A stretch of DNA of 64,000 bases from Acaryochloris sp. CRU_2_0 (GTDB lineage Bacteria > Cyanobacteriota > Cyanobacteriia > Thermosynechococcales > Thermosynechococcaceae). Every line of letters starts with the position of its first letter. The stretch's first letter is position 1. Both the position numbers and the translations under genes were made by a program. This document shows, in pieces, positions 17,718 to 27,846 of the stretch. The notes below the pieces were generated by a model that saw nothing but the letters and a program-made list of their open reading frames with translations, had not been told where the DNA came from and made no database searches. The DNA is taken from assembly GCA_012034865.1 (NCBI GenBank), contig JAAUOM010000009.1, positions 1 to 64,000 on the forward strand, in the 5' to 3' direction.

Positions 17718-18066
17718 AGGTTAAGCAATGAAGTAACTTTCCTTAACTAGTTTATCTGAACCACAGAAATTTGACGCACGATCAGTGGTACTTTCTCAAA
17801 CCAGCTCTCGTGAAAACTACCAAAAGCGCTCTAATCATATACGGAGTTTCAAGGTTTCCAGAACTGCAACTTTCACTTTTAATTACACCCTAATCGCCTC
17901 CAAAAAGCAGGGCATTGCAGAAGGGAGGTCAATGCTAAAGCAATTTCCTTTTAAAGATGCTTTGCGATCGCAATTTGGGTAGATGGGGGGAAGGTCAATC
18001 CCTATTGAGACTGGTGCAAGATCTCAGCTAATGCTTTGGAAATTGACGAACTACTAGGTAGAAAAA
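17718..18066. other. intergenic region, no supported gene
   Basis: About 350 bases between the zinc-ribbon remnant and the FMN reductase stop. A 65-codon plus-strand frame (17785-17982) begins with ATG but has no recognisable features or ribosome site and is not called. A HIP1-like GCGATCGC lies near 17965. Confidence 0.4.
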
Positions 18067-18654
18067 TCAAGCGATCAATTTGGAAATGACTTCCGTCAGT
18101 TTGGCACCAATGGCAGCAATAGCAGCTTGGTGGTGCTCATCTTTAAGATTGCCAGCATCATCAAAGGCTTGATAGGCGGCAGGAATGGCTCGTTGATCGG
18201 GAATGACCATGACCCCAATATTCTCTAAAATCGAGCGGACATGGACAAGACCCCGCAACCCTCCTAATCCCCCTGGTGAAGCAGCCATAATGGCCGCCAC
18301 TTTGCCTTGAAAGCAACTCAGGGCCATCGGTTGTTCACCTGGTTCCGGGCGGGAAGCCCAGTCAATGGTGTTTTTGAGGAGGGGTGTAATGGAGCTGTTG
18401 TACTCAGGGCAGGCAATCAGAAACCCTTGATGGGCTTTCATCAGCGCCTTAAACTGTAATACCGATTCCGGCAAGCCCGATTCAGCCTCTAGATCCTGGT
18501 TAAACAGGGGCATGGGATAGTCTTTGAGATCTACGACAGTGACCGCTGCCCCAGCTGCTTGAGCCCCAGCACCAGCGATCTTCGCAAGGGTCTGATTGAA
18601 AGAACCCTGACGGGCGCTACCAGAAAAGGCCAAAATTTTGGGGGAATCGGTCAT
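18067..18654 (-). CDS. NADPH-dependent FMN reductase family flavoprotein
   Basis: A 195-residue flavodoxin-fold protein. The FMN-phosphate loop is FSGSARQGSFN (about residues 10-20). The PEYNSSITPLLKNTIDWASRP block (about 80-100) and AASPGGLGGLRG (near 127) are diagnostic of the NADPH-dependent FMN reductase/quinone reductase group (ArsH/ChrR/YieF-like). It probably reduces quinones or metal ions with NAD(P)H in the cytosol. ATG 18654 has a GAGG site about seven bases upstream; the upstream GTG adds one residue. It is divergent from the glycosyltransferase-like gene. Confidence 0.85.
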   Translation of the reverse strand: MTDSPKILAFSGSARQGSFNQTLAKIAGAGAQAAGAAVTVVDLKDYPMPLFNQDLEAESGLPESVLQFKALMKAHQGFLIACPEYNSSITPLLKNTIDWASRPEPGEQPMALSCFQGKVAAIMAASPGGLGGLRGLVHVRSILENIGVMVIPDQRAIPAAYQAFDDAGNLKDEHHQAAIAAIGAKLTEVISKLIA

Positions 18655-18826
18655 CACTCAATCCTCAGCTTGTGATTTCTTATCATCGTACTTGGGGAAT
18701 ACCCCGCTTGCCTATGGGAGTGGGGAATGTCAAAAGTTCAAGACTTGTGTGGTCAATGGGTCTTGCGATATCCTGCGATCGCCTCCCATAGGTCCCATCA
18801 TCGCTTTTCACAGTAGCCTGTCCCCC

Positions 18827-20212
18827 ATGACTTCCTCCAGAATCCGTCGTTACTTAGACTGCTACGCCGAAGCGATCGCAACTGAAATTCAAGATGACCT
18901 CCAGACCGCCTTGAGCCGAACCTACTGCCATGTCTTGGTCATTCCCCTGTTTGATGAAGCCCTTAACTGCTTAGACACTGTTCTGCCTGAAGATATTAGC
19001 GATACGCTAGTGATTGTGGTTGTGAATGCGGCGGTCGATGCTGATCCTGGGGCACAACTGCGAACCCAAGCATTTCTAGCCCAATTTCAGCCCCAGGATC
19101 AACGACCCTTTAGTGTCGTTCATCGGCAGGCGGGGACTACGCTGCTCCTCCTTGACTGTTGCACAAGCCAACGGCAGTTGCCCCCCAAACAGGGCGTTGG
19201 TCTCGCTCGCAAAATTGGTGCTGATGTGGCCTTGGCCTGCATTGATCAAGGGATTGTGGAAACTCCCTGGATTCGCTGCACCGATGGCGATGCGATCCTG
19301 CCCAAGGGCTACTTTGATACTCCAGAGCTGGATGCCGATGTCGCCGTAGCCATCTACCCCTTTGCTCATCAGCCGATCCATGATGCCATACTCCGCTACG
19401 AAATTTCTCTGCGCTACTACGTCACCGCCTTAGCCAAAGCGGGATCTCCCTATGCTTTTCAGACGATTGGCAGTTTGCTGAATATTAACGCCAACCACTA
19501 TGCAATGGTGCGGGGTTTCCCAAAACGCCAAGCCGCCGAGGATTTTTACATGCTCAACAAGTTAGCGAAAACAGGCAAGGTAATCCGCCTCAAGCATCCC
19601 CTGGTGAGTTTGTCGTCTCGGATCTCGCGGCGGGTACCCTTTGGCACGGGAGCAGCAATGACTCGATTATCTGCTCATGAACCTCTGCTACTCTATCATC
19701 CTCACATTTTTGAGCAGTTACAAATTTGGTTAGGACTGAGTCAGAGGCTGTGGGATCAACTGCCCGCTTATCTTAGGCAGCACACCGATGTCAAGGCCAG
19801 TTTGCAAGCTTGGTGGCAGCAGCAGCACCTCAGTGATTCTCTATTGACAACATTGCTGCATCTGAAGGTGGATGGGGCACTAGAACAAGCATTCCAACAA
19901 TGTCGAGATTTTCCCCATTTTCAGTTTTTCCTACAGGTCTGGTTTGATGCCTTTCGGACGCTCAAGTTTGTGCATTACTACCGCGATCGCCTTTGGCCAT
20001 CCCTGAGCATTGAAGCAACAATGGCCATAACTGACGCTCCACAGACCTTAGACCCCTTACAGCCGCTCTCCCTGACAGAAATTCAATCTCAAGGTAACCC
20101 AACCCATCTACCCACTGACTTGCTAGATATTTTGGAGCGATTGCGCCAAGAGGAACAGAATCTGCCCCTAGAGACAGGTTCCACCCTTTGTCAGGCGCTC
20201 GATCTCCGCTGA
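18827..20212 (+). CDS. glycosyltransferase family 2-like protein
   Basis: A 461-residue protein that looks like a GT-A type glycosyltransferase. It has a nucleotide-binding-like start (VLVIPLFDEALNCLD), a central RCTDGDAILP segment suggesting the DXD metal-binding position, and a following large helical C-terminal half. A similar protein occurs in several cyanobacteria, without a known sugar or acceptor. The open frame extends upstream to 18638, but that part overlaps the divergent FMN reductase and is low-complexity, so ATG 18827 is used. No membrane helices are clear, which points to a cytosolic or peripheral enzyme. Confidence 0.6.
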   Translation: MTSSRIRRYLDCYAEAIATEIQDDLQTALSRTYCHVLVIPLFDEALNCLDTVLPEDISDTLVIVVVNAAVDADPGAQLRTQAFLAQFQPQDQRPFSVVHRQAGTTLLLLDCCTSQRQLPPKQGVGLARKIGADVALACIDQGIVETPWIRCTDGDAILPKGYFDTPELDADVAVAIYPFAHQPIHDAILRYEISLRYYVTALAKAGSPYAFQTIGSLLNINANHYAMVRGFPKRQAAEDFYMLNKLAKTGKVIRLKHPLVSLSSRISRRVPFGTGAAMTRLSAHEPLLLYHPHIFEQLQIWLGLSQRLWDQLPAYLRQHTDVKASLQAWWQQQHLSDSLLTTLLHLKVDGALEQAFQQCRDFPHFQFFLQVWFDAFRTLKFVHYYRDRLWPSLSIEATMAITDAPQTLDPLQPLSLTEIQSQGNPTHLPTDLLDILERLRQEEQNLPLETGSTLCQALDLR

Positions 20213-20435
20213 TCCTGAGTTATACGCTACTTGCCATTATCCGTTTACGCAAGGCAGGATTGGCCAGATAGTAGCGCTTTGCCCTGATAGAGATTACCCT
20301 AAAAGCTACCAAAAACTGCAAAAAGAAGAAGCTTATCTACATCGCCAGCAAGATCAAAAAACGCAACTCAATACCAAGGCTCGTTGGAAGAAGATGACGA
20401 AGGCGATGCGGCAACGTCAGAAAAGAGAATGGTAA
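20172..20435 (+). pseudogene. orphan reading frame with no start codon (possible gene remnant)
   Basis: In frame +1 relative to the glycosyltransferase end, an 87-residue open frame ends at 20435. Its sequence looks protein-like (GRIGQIVALCPDRDYPKS, then a basic helix ending RQRQKREW), but there is no ATG, GTG or TTG anywhere in it. It may be the tail of a gene whose front has been lost. I do not recognise the family, and chance is possible. Confidence 0.25.
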
Positions 20436-20445
20436 AATCTTAACT

Positions 20446-20883
20446 ATGCATGAAGATACAATGACGAACAACACCCTCCCCCAACTCCCTTACCTTCTCC
20501 GTTACAAGCGAGAAGTAGCTGTAGTTTTTATTCTCCTAGGAGTCCTCAATCTAGGTTTAGGTGTGTGGCTGTTCCTCTTAGGAGAGTTTCACTTCACCCT
20601 GATTCTGGGACTCCTGATTATCTTCATGGGCTTTGGGTATTTCACCAAGCCCATGGCATCTATCCATATTGATCAAGTGGTGCTCTATAACCTGTTGGGG
20701 ATGAAGGTAAAATCCTATGTCCTCACAGCCTTTAGTGACTTGCAACTCCAAGGGCGAAACCTGTATATCCAGCGGGAAGAGACTCAACAGCCAATCCACC
20801 TAGCCACTTGGCTCATCCATAGTCAAGATTGGCAACAACTGCAAGGGTTATTGCAATCGCACCCTCAACTCCAAGCGAAATAA
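20446..20883 (+). CDS. small membrane protein, hypothetical
   Basis: A 145-residue protein with two adjacent hydrophobic helices (about residues 24-45 and 48-68), followed by a soluble, PH-like beta-rich tail (IHIDQVVLYNLLGMKVKSY). It is probably anchored in the plasma or thylakoid membrane with both ends in the cytosol. I do not recognise the family. The start is ATG 20446 or ATG 20461. Its last 19 bases overlap the end of leuD on the other strand. Confidence 0.65.
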   Translation: MHEDTMTNNTLPQLPYLLRYKREVAVVFILLGVLNLGLGVWLFLLGEFHFTLILGLLIIFMGFGYFTKPMASIHIDQVVLYNLLGMKVKSYVLTAFSDLQLQGRNLYIQREETQQPIHLATWLIHSQDWQQLQGLLQSHPQLQAK

Positions 20884-21455
20884 GGGAGGCGTGCTACTGT
20901 TGCCTGCACCTGTTCTACTCGTTGCAATAATTGGCCGCAAGCATCCCAAGTTCCCGACAACAGCATTTGCCGAGGTTCCTTTGCCATTGCCACAGGCGCT
21001 GAAATTTCGCCATAGGTGATTGTCAGGTTCTCTAAATCCATGTGAATCACTGTGTCAGGATCTTGAACTAGGGTTGCTTGGAGTTGCTGCACCACCTCTG
21101 GGGTAGCGGTGACACAGGGAATTCCAATGGCTAGACAGTTACCAAAGAAGATCTCAGCAAAGCTCTCACCGATCAGGGCTTTGATCCCCCATTTTGCGAT
21201 CGCCTGCGGTGCATGTTCCCGGGATGAGCCACAACCAAAGTTGTTATTGACAACCAAAAGGGTGGCATCTTGAAACTGGGGTAAATCAAAGGGATGACGT
21301 CCCTCTGTCTGGTGGCGATCATCAGCAAACACTTGTTGCCCCAACCCCTCAAACGTGACACAGCGGAGAAACCGAGCCGGAATAATGCGATCGGTGTCAA
21401 TATCGTTACCCGTAAGGGGAATACCCGAACCTACAATCGTATGAATTTGACTCAT
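20865..21455 (-). CDS. leuD: 3-isopropylmalate dehydratase small subunit
   Basis: A 196-residue subunit that with LeuC isomerises 2- to 3-isopropylmalate in leucine synthesis. Family motifs are clear: GNDIDTDRIIPARFLRCVTF (residues 14-33) and NNFGCGSSREHAPQA (about 74-88). Length is normal for LeuD. ATG 21455 is used rather than the TTG three codons earlier. leuC is not in this window. The gene converges on and overlaps the small membrane protein gene by 19 bases. Confidence 0.93.
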   Translation of the reverse strand: MSQIHTIVGSGIPLTGNDIDTDRIIPARFLRCVTFEGLGQQVFADDRHQTEGRHPFDLPQFQDATLLVVNNNFGCGSSREHAPQAIAKWGIKALIGESFAEIFFGNCLAIGIPCVTATPEVVQQLQATLVQDPDTVIHMDLENLTITYGEISAPVAMAKEPRQMLLSGTWDACGQLLQRVEQVQATVARLPYFAWS

Positions 21456-22029
21456 AATTGCCAAGAATGTTATGAATTCAGTATATGGATCCTAACAAAG
21501 CCTAAACCATTTTCACTGCTAAAATCACAGTCCCATAACACCTGAATTCTGGCTAGACAATGACCATAAGAAATTTAAGAAAGAACTGAAAGAAGTTTGC
21601 ACAGCCCCTAAAAAATAATTGAGAATTTTTCTTATTAAGAATATTGGTAATAATCTAAAGTCTTCCATAATTCATGGCGAAGGATTCAACCATAAGAACC
21701 ACCATATATTTACAATTATTGTTCAAATTTTCCATGTATTGAACAATATATTCATGTATTGAACAATATATTAAGGATCAATAAGGTTACGCTAAATACT
21801 GCAATTTATTTGCCCACATTTTGTCTATATCGATCCCTTCACTCTTGTCTATTGTTTTTTTGTATAAGGGAAATCTCAAAGAAGATATACAGGGAGGATT
21901 TGGGTTTCATAACTTTATATTTTTTAATATATTGAGGAAATTTCCGAGAATATTCGGAGGACAACCCATACTAAATTGAGAAAGATATGGGAATACTAGG
22001 TCTACGAGCAGGAACACTATTCTAAACGC
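21456..22029. other. AT-rich intergenic region before the ComFB gene
   Basis: A 574-base AT-rich region without a supported gene. It holds the 20-base tandem repeat annotated separately, and TTGTTCAA near 21718 that is inverted relative to the TTGAACAA cores of that repeat. This arrangement suggests regulator-binding sites for the divergent leuD and ComFB genes. Confidence 0.5.
21733..21772. repeat. perfect tandem duplication of a 20-base unit
   Basis: Two identical, directly adjacent copies of CATGTATTGAACAATATATT. Each has a TTGAACAA core, and an inverted TTGTTCAA lies just upstream. The pair sits about 260 bases ahead of the ComFB start and may be an operator or a replication-slippage duplication. 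Confidence 0.85.
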
Positions 22030-22434
22030 ATGTTAAAAGCATTTTACAAGGATCAAGTCTACAAGAATGTGATGGAAGAGCTTGTTGAAGAAGAACTTGA
22101 CAGGCAAACCCGCAACTTCAAACCTGAAACCGCCAATGCTCTCAACCGAGTGGATGTGGTTTCCTATGCGCTCAATCGCCTACCTCCCCTTTATGCTGCC
22201 AGTCAAGAAGGGGTGTATCGGCAAAAGCAGCGGGGACAACAACAGTTTGGTCAACGCTTGCGCGCTGCAGTCATGCAAGCGTTAAAAGTCGTTGCCCAAC
22301 AGCCTACGCGGGTCAGTACCCCTCTTCTGCCTCAAGAAGAAGTGGATGCAGAAATGCAGATCGCCAAGATGGCTTTAGAAGAATTAGCAGATTCAATGAA
22401 AGATGTGGAGCCAGACTTTAAATTTGATCTGTAG
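22030..22434 (+). CDS. ComFB domain protein
   Basis: A 134-residue cytosolic protein whose first 75 residues match the late-competence ComFB domain (KNVMEELVEEELDRQ, then NRVDVVSYALNRLPPLYAAS). Cyanobacterial ComFB proteins have been described as receptors for cyclic di-nucleotides and cAMP that influence cell size, competence or motility. The rest is an amphipathic, acidic C-terminal extension. The gene stands just upstream of the chemosensory cluster but is separated from it by about 600 bases and a strong hairpin, so it is probably transcribed separately. Confidence 0.8.
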   Translation: MLKAFYKDQVYKNVMEELVEEELDRQTRNFKPETANALNRVDVVSYALNRLPPLYAASQEGVYRQKQRGQQQFGQRLRAAVMQALKVVAQQPTRVSTPLLPQEEVDAEMQIAKMALEELADSMKDVEPDFKFDL

Positions 22435-22466
22435 CGCCATGCCAGTTTTTCCGTGGCAGTGGTGGT

Positions 22467-22505
22467 CGGAAAATGGTATCAACCCCTGGTTGATACCATT
22501 TTCCG
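22467..22505. terminator. perfect long hairpin after the ComFB gene
   Basis: A 16-base perfect stem (CGGAAAATGGTATCAA with TTGATACCATTTTCCG), extended by two more pairs to 18 around a three-base loop. It starts 32 bases after the ComFB stop. There is no T-run after the stem, but the stem itself carries TTTT. It probably ends the ComFB transcript or protects its 3' end. Confidence 0.7.
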
Positions 22506-23045
22506 TTGAAATAGCATTGTTTCAGTTCGATCACTACACAGTGATGATTAGAAGCTAAACTAGGGCTGATTTATCTGACTAATTGGCATGATTTCTGCTG
22601 TCTTGGTGTCACAAGCTACACTCTGTATAAGGCATTGCACCTACCCCTAGGCAGAACTCGAAATAACATGCCTAGTTTTTGTCACTGTGCAGATTTTTAC
22701 TCAGCATTACCTTAGGTGAGAATGCTATAAAACGAGATTGCTTTGGGTCATAGGTCTAGGGGTGGCTGGACACAGAAATTTTCCACATCAGGTCAAGAGC
22801 CTTATTGAAAATTTGGTTATATTTACGGTGATCTCTAGGGCATGTTGTGGGGAATCATAGAGAGTGAAGGACTAGAGTTCTCTTAGAGATATGACTCAAT
22901 CCTCTATCCAAAAAAGAGCTTCGATCTATTTCTAAAATTTTGAATAAGAAATTCAATTCAATAAAATCAGAGTGAGTATTCTCTGTGTCATCTTTAACAG
23001 TACTTTTATCACAACGTTACGTGTTGAGAAGGAAGAACCCTATCA
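22506..23045. other. upstream region of the chemosensory cluster
   Basis: A 540-base gap with no supported gene. It should contain the promoter of the cluster that starts at 23046. I see no confident sigma-70 pair. The last 30 bases carry a good ribosome site (GAGAAGGAAG) for the first gene. Confidence 0.4.
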
Positions 23046-24278
23046 ATGGCAGCAACTATGAGTGGCAGAATCGCAAATAAGTTGAACGTAGCAGGCTTGC
23101 TGACCCAGCATGCAGATGCCAAGAAAGACGGTTGTTTAGTCGTCTCTAATGGTGCTATCAGTTGGTATTTCTACCTGGAAGAAAGCCATCTGGTCTACGC
23201 TACTTACTCTGCTGACCCCCTCGATTTACTGGATAATCATTTACGACGATTAAGTCATAAGGTTCCTGCTATTACCAGTGAAGTTCGGACTCAGGTGCGG
23301 ATCAATTTCAGCGATGAGTCATCCGAACAAGTTTGCTCGGACTATCAGGCAATTTCTTGGCTGGTCAGAACCAATCAGTTGAAGCCAGCCGAGGCAGCCA
23401 CTTTAGTGGAAGGGATTGTCATTGAAATCTTAGAGTCCTACCTATTGGTGAGCGAAGGGACGTTTAAGTTTTTACCCAAGTCGGCTCATCTGCCCGTTTA
23501 TACCAAGCAAGCGATCGCACCGCTCATCCAAAACTGTCAGCAACGCCTCCAAGTCTGGCAGTCCCTAGGTTCCGCCATATGGTCTCCGCACCAACGCCTT
23601 TATTTTATGGGGCAAACCCCAGGGGCAACTAAATTGCCCCCCGGTAAAGTTCAACAATTACAAAAGATTTTGCGTGGGTTTAGCTTCCGCCACTTAGGGG
23701 TGCTCTTAAACCTAGATGAGCTGCAATTGGCTCAGAATCTGAATCCTCTGATTATCGATAAAATCATTCTGCTGCAAGAACCCCAACCCCCTTTTAATCA
23801 ATTACCCAAACTAGCGGTAGGTTCACCTTTACAGTCTACCCAAGCTCCAGCCCATCCTAGAGCAGACAGCAATGCTGGGTTAGGAAACATCGAAAACAGT
23901 GAACTGGGGCAAAAACACTACACCATTGCCTGTGTAGATGACAGCCCTGCCATTCTCAATACTATTAATCGGTATTTACAAGACCAAAATGTTTCAGTAG
24001 TCATGATTAGCGATCCGGTTAAAGCTTTGATCCAAATCATGCGGGCTAAACCTGATTTAATCTTATTGGATGTAGGGATGCCTTGGGTCGATGGTTATGA
24101 ACTCTGTCGTTTAATTCGCAAAAACTCGCAGTTCAAGAAAGTTCCTGTGGTAATGGTGACAGGCAACACAGGTCTCATTGATCGGGCAAAAGCTAAAGTT
24201 GCGGGTGCAACCGACTATCTAACCAAGCCCTTTACCCAGGCCGATCTGCAAAAAATGGTGTTTCGCCATTTAACTTAA
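23046..24278 (+). CDS. PATAN-domain response regulator (PixG/PilG-like)
   Basis: A 410-residue protein and first gene of the chemosensory cluster. Residues 1-260 form a PatA/PixG-like region (SGRIANKLNVAGLL, WYFYLEESHLVYATYS). A linker follows, then a receiver domain at about 290-410 with CVDDSPAILN, the phospho-acceptor region LLDVGMPWVDGY and the conserved KPFTQ lysine. In cyanobacterial motility systems such proteins take phosphate from the hybrid CheA and act on type IV pilus motors. Its start has a clear AGGAAG ribosome site. The stop is 105 bases before the CheY-like gene. Confidence 0.85.
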   Translation: MAATMSGRIANKLNVAGLLTQHADAKKDGCLVVSNGAISWYFYLEESHLVYATYSADPLDLLDNHLRRLSHKVPAITSEVRTQVRINFSDESSEQVCSDYQAISWLVRTNQLKPAEAATLVEGIVIEILESYLLVSEGTFKFLPKSAHLPVYTKQAIAPLIQNCQQRLQVWQSLGSAIWSPHQRLYFMGQTPGATKLPPGKVQQLQKILRGFSFRHLGVLLNLDELQLAQNLNPLIIDKIILLQEPQPPFNQLPKLAVGSPLQSTQAPAHPRADSNAGLGNIENSELGQKHYTIACVDDSPAILNTINRYLQDQNVSVVMISDPVKALIQIMRAKPDLILLDVGMPWVDGYELCRLIRKNSQFKKVPVVMVTGNTGLIDRAKAKVAGATDYLTKPFTQADLQKMVFRHLT

Positions 24279-24383
24279 AGAGAAAGCAATAGCGCTATCC
24301 TGAGTCAAAAAGGGCACTCTGAGTGTATCAAGTGCAACCCCATTGATGAGCTTACCCGTACTTGTTTGAGGAGCATGTAAGAA

Positions 24384-24743
24384 ATGAGAACTGTTTTAGT
24401 TGTAGATGATGGGCCTGCTGAATTGGAATTGATCTGCCGTTATCTCCGGGATGGGGGCTATACCGTTATCAGCACCACGGACGCCAAGGATGCCTTAGCC
24501 AAAGCAGAATCACAAAAACCCGATGTTGTGGTCACCGATGTGGTGATGCCGGGAATGAGCGGGTTTGAACTGTGCCGCAGTTTAAAGAAAAATGAAGCTA
24601 CCCAAAAATTGCCCGTGGTGATTTGTACCTCCAAAGACCAAGACTTGGATAAACTCTGGGGTAAAAAGCAAGGGGCGGATGCTTATATCACTAAACCTTT
24701 CACCCGTGAAGATTTACTCCAAGCTGTTCAATCCGTTATTTAA
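24384..24743 (+). CDS. CheY-like response regulator (PixH/PilH-like)
   Basis: A 119-residue stand-alone receiver. It has the acidic pair in VVDDGPAELE, the phospho-Asp in VVTDVVMPGMSG, a CTSKDQ switch Thr/Ser and KPFTRED with the conserved Lys. Such CheY proteins relay or drain phosphate from the cluster's CheA. Its stop is three bases before the CheW start, so the two are almost certainly co-translated. Confidence 0.9.
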   Translation: MRTVLVVDDGPAELELICRYLRDGGYTVISTTDAKDALAKAESQKPDVVVTDVVMPGMSGFELCRSLKKNEATQKLPVVICTSKDQDLDKLWGKKQGADAYITKPFTREDLLQAVQSVI

Positions 24744-24746
24744 GTA

Positions 24747-25244
24747 ATGAAACTGCCCACCCCAGAACTGCAATTAACACCTGGCCAAGCAGGAGCCAGT
24801 GATCCTTATCTGAGATTGCAATTGAGTAGCAATGTCTCCACTGCAATTCCGATGGAGGCAGCACGGGAAGTTCTTGTGGTTCCAGTGGAACAGATTACAC
24901 CCATCCCCAATATGCCTGATTGTGTCTTGGGTCTATTGAACCAGCGCAGTCGGGTGTTTTGGGTTGTTGATCTGTCCGTGATGTTGGGTTATTCAGGACT
25001 CACCAGTAGCGATCGCCAATTGAACATTATCATTTTGCAATCTGGCCAGACTCCCCTAGGGCTGGCAGTACCAGCCATGCAAGGGATAACGCGGTTCCCT
25101 GCTGACGGGATTCAATCCCCCATTGGCACGGTTGCCCCTAATATTGCTCCCTATTTACGGGGATGTTTGCCAGAAGGGCAGGAAATCCTGTTGATTCTGG
25201 ATCCTGAGGCCATTGTTCATGCCTCTGTGTTGCAGCGCCAGTGA
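24747..25244 (+). CDS. CheW-like adaptor (PixI/PilI-like)
   Basis: A 165-residue single CheW domain that should bridge the methyl-accepting protein and the CheA kinase. The recognisable core is VPVEQITPIPNMPDCVLGLLNQRSRVFWVVDLS (given here in part) and the following PLGLAVPAMQGITR strand pair. It starts at ATG 24747 just after the CheY stop. It is of usual CheW length with a slightly longer N-terminus. Confidence 0.88.
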   Translation: MKLPTPELQLTPGQAGASDPYLRLQLSSNVSTAIPMEAAREVLVVPVEQITPIPNMPDCVLGLLNQRSRVFWVVDLSVMLGYSGLTSSDRQLNIIILQSGQTPLGLAVPAMQGITRFPADGIQSPIGTVAPNIAPYLRGCLPEGQEILLILDPEAIVHASVLQRQ

Positions 25245-25425
25245 GGGAGACCATTTTTGAAACATTCCCTGGGTCGCGTTGATATCAGAACCTGCTAACA
25301 CGCCTTAGATCAACGTTGCATCCCCAGCGCAAACGCCGTAGAGCTTTCGATCTTAACTTAAGGTTCATCAGAACTTGGCTCCTCTAGACAACTCTATTCG
25401 TAAATTATGTGAGGCACGACTCCCC

Positions 25426-27846
25426 ATGCAAATGAAAGATCAAACAGGCGACATGACCAACGCCAATGGCCTGGGTGAAACTCATCCGCTGATTCCACTC
25501 AACTCTGAGGCAACAGGTGAGCAGAACGCTGATCCGCTCAACCCATCCAACATCTCCAAGGCCGTTTCCCCCATTCCAGCAGCATCTATGTCTGCCAATA
25601 AGAGCCTCTCTATGGCTCCCTTGGCTGATGATGCCCCTTCGTCTTTTTGGCAACGGCTGAGCCTGAAGACGAAGGCGACGACCTTGGCGATCTTGATTGG
25701 GGTAGTGCCCATCGCTGCCATTGGCACAACCGCCTATATGATTGCCAATCGATCCGTGAGCGACCAAATTATCAACAACAAGGAATCACTCACCACTGAA
25801 ATTTCAGGCCGGATCGCCTCCTATATGCGGGAGCGGTATGGTGACATTCAAATTATTGCGAGCTTGGATGTGTTCACCGATCCCGCCCTGCGGGCAGCCA
25901 TCACCCCCCAAGCGAAGCAAGCGGCTCTAGACGAATTTGTCAAAGCTTACAAAATTTATGACAGTATTGCCATCTTTGATTTGCAAGGGAATCTGATTGC
26001 CCAATCTTCAGGGAAACCCTTGGGGAATCACAAAGATCGACCTTACTTCCAAGAAGCTGTCAAAACGGGTCAACCTGTGATTGATCAGCCAGAATTTTCT
26101 AAATCTGCTGGCATTCTTGCGGTGCATACAGCCAATATCGTCAAGGATAAATCTACAGGGAAACCGATTGGGGTGGCGCGAGCGCGCTTGCCCGTCAATT
26201 TCCTAGAAGACTTGCTAAAAGGGGTTGCTGATTATGAAAGTGCTTATCTCGTCGACGATCATGGTCATCTCTTTGCAGCCTCTAATGCCGGTCAAGCCAA
26301 AGTTGCTGCTGTTACTAAAGCCGGTAAAGAGCTAGACGCGAAGACCGTATTCCCCTGGTATGAAGAGTTGGCTCAGGCGAAGAAAGCAGATCACACCCTC
26401 ACCTCAGATTACCTAGAAACCTTTGTGCCTTTTAGCACCTTGGCCAACTCTGACGACCCCTTCTTAAAAGACTTGCCGACTTTGGGTTGGGAAACCATTA
26501 TTGAAACCAACAAAGGCCAAGCTTTCGCTTCCCTGCAACAGCTTCAATTGACCCTGCTTGTGGGTTCTGCCCTGGCGGCTTTGTTGGTGGGTCTGATCGC
26601 GGTCATTTTGGCCGAACGAGCGACTCAACCGATTGTTGCTTCTGCCCAAGCAGTGGAAGCTATTGGTCAAGGGAACTTGGAGACCCGCCTAGAGGTGGTC
26701 GGTGAGGATGAGTTAGCGCAATTGGGATCTAACATTAACCTGATGGCTGAGCAACTGGAAACCCTGATTTCTGAGCAAGAACTCGCAGCCCAAAAGGAAT
26801 TGACCCTGCAACGAGAAGCCGCTGAACAAGAACGGCAGCGCAGTGCAGGCTTACAAACGGACTTGTTAAAACTGTTGACGGACGTGGAAGCTGCATCTGA
26901 AGGTGACCTGACGGTGCGAGCCAACGTGGATGCCAGTGAAATTGGGATTGTAGGTGACTTCTTTAACGCCATTATCGAGAGTTTGCGGGATATTGTGGCG
27001 CGGGTGCAAACCGCAGCCGCTCAGGTGAACGAATCAGTATCTGTGAACAGTTCTTCCATTGAAAACCTTGCTGATGAAGCAACGAAACAAGCAGAGCAAG
27101 TGGAAGAATCGTTGCAGTTTGTGGAAGATTTGAGCCAAGCTGCTAAAGAGGTCGCTGACAATGCTGAAAAAGCGGCTGTTATTGCCAAAACAGCCTCTGA
27201 AACTGCTATTATCGGCGGTACAACGATGGATGAAACCGTAGCCAGTATTGACCAATTGCGGGAAACCGTTGCTGAAACCGCCAAGAAAGTCAAACGCCTG
27301 GGTGAATCTTCGCAACAGATTTCCAAGGCAGTCTCTTTGATTAACCAAATTGCTTTGCAGACCAATCTTTTGGCCATCAACGCCAGTATTGAAGCAGCGC
27401 GAGCGGGCGAAGAAGGACGAGGGTTCGCGGTGGTTGCTGAAGAAGTGGGTGCCCTGGCAGCCCAGTCAGCCAATGCAACCAAGGAAATTGAGCAGATTGT
27501 GGAAACCATTCAGCTTGAAACATCGGAGGTGGTCAAGGCCATGGAAGTGGGTACCACCCAGGTGGTTCAAGGGACACGCCTAGTTCAAGATACCAAGCAA
27601 AGCTTAAGACAAATTGTGGAAGTGTCTCAACAAATTGCCGAACTGGTGCAAACCATTTCCAGCTCAACGGCATCGCAAACGGCAAAGGCACAAATGCTAA
27701 CCGGTTTGTTCCAAAACGTAGCGCAGATCTCGGAAAATACCTCCGGGTCTTCCCGCCAGGTAGCGGATTCCCTGCAAGAAACGATGGAAGTTGCCAGACA
27801 GCTTCAATCCTCGGTTAGTACCTTTAAGATTGGTAGTGCAGTATAG
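25426..27846 (+). CDS. methyl-accepting chemotaxis protein with Cache sensor (PilJ-like)
   Basis: An 806-residue receptor. A long Ser/Pro-rich cytosolic leader precedes a first membrane helix (about 84-106). A Cache-like periplasmic sensor (about 107-365; [30 protein letters not shown]) follows, then a second helix (about 370-395), two HAMP regions (about 396-450 and 485-540) and the signalling hairpin with its conserved tip [20 protein letters not shown] near 660-680. It lacks GAF domains, so unlike PixJ it is not a bilin photoreceptor by sequence. ATG 25426 has a GAGG site; the frame also opens at TTG 25375. It works with the CheA and CheW proteins of this cluster. Confidence 0.9.
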   Translation: MQMKDQTGDMTNANGLGETHPLIPLNSEATGEQNADPLNPSNISKAVSPIPAASMSANKSLSMAPLADDAPSSFWQRLSLKTKATTLAILIGVVPIAAIGTTAYMIANRSVSDQIINNKESLTTEISGRIASYMRERYGDIQIIASLDVFTDPALRAAITPQAKQAALDEFVKAYKIYDSIAIFDLQGNLIAQSSGKPLGNHKDRPYFQEAVKTGQPVIDQPEFSKSAGILAVHTANIVKDKSTGKPIGVARARLPVNFLEDLLKGVADYESAYLVDDHGHLFAASNAGQAKVAAVTKAGKELDAKTVFPWYEELAQAKKADHTLTSDYLETFVPFSTLANSDDPFLKDLPTLGWETIIETNKGQAFASLQQLQLTLLVGSALAALLVGLIAVILAERATQPIVASAQAVEAIGQGNLETRLEVVGEDELAQLGSNINLMAEQLETLISEQELAAQKELTLQREAAEQERQRSAGLQTDLLKLLTDVEAASEGDLTVRANVDASEIGIVGDFFNAIIESLRDIVARVQTAAAQVNESVSVNSSSIENLADEATKQAEQVEESLQFVEDLSQAAKEVADNAEKAAVIAKTASETAIIGGTTMDETVASIDQLRETVAETAKKVKRLGESSQQISKAVSLINQIALQTNLLAINASIEAARAGEEGRGFAVVAEEVGALAAQSANATKEIEQIVETIQLETSEVVKAMEVGTTQVVQGTRLVQDTKQSLRQIVEVSQQIAELVQTISSSTASQTAKAQMLTGLFQNVAQISENTSGSSRQVADSLQETMEVARQLQSSVSTFKIGSAV

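Noticed and set aside
17785-17982. 65-residue plus-strand frame beginning with ATG
   Set aside because: Low-complexity, no recognisable domain and no ribosome site; no support beyond being open.
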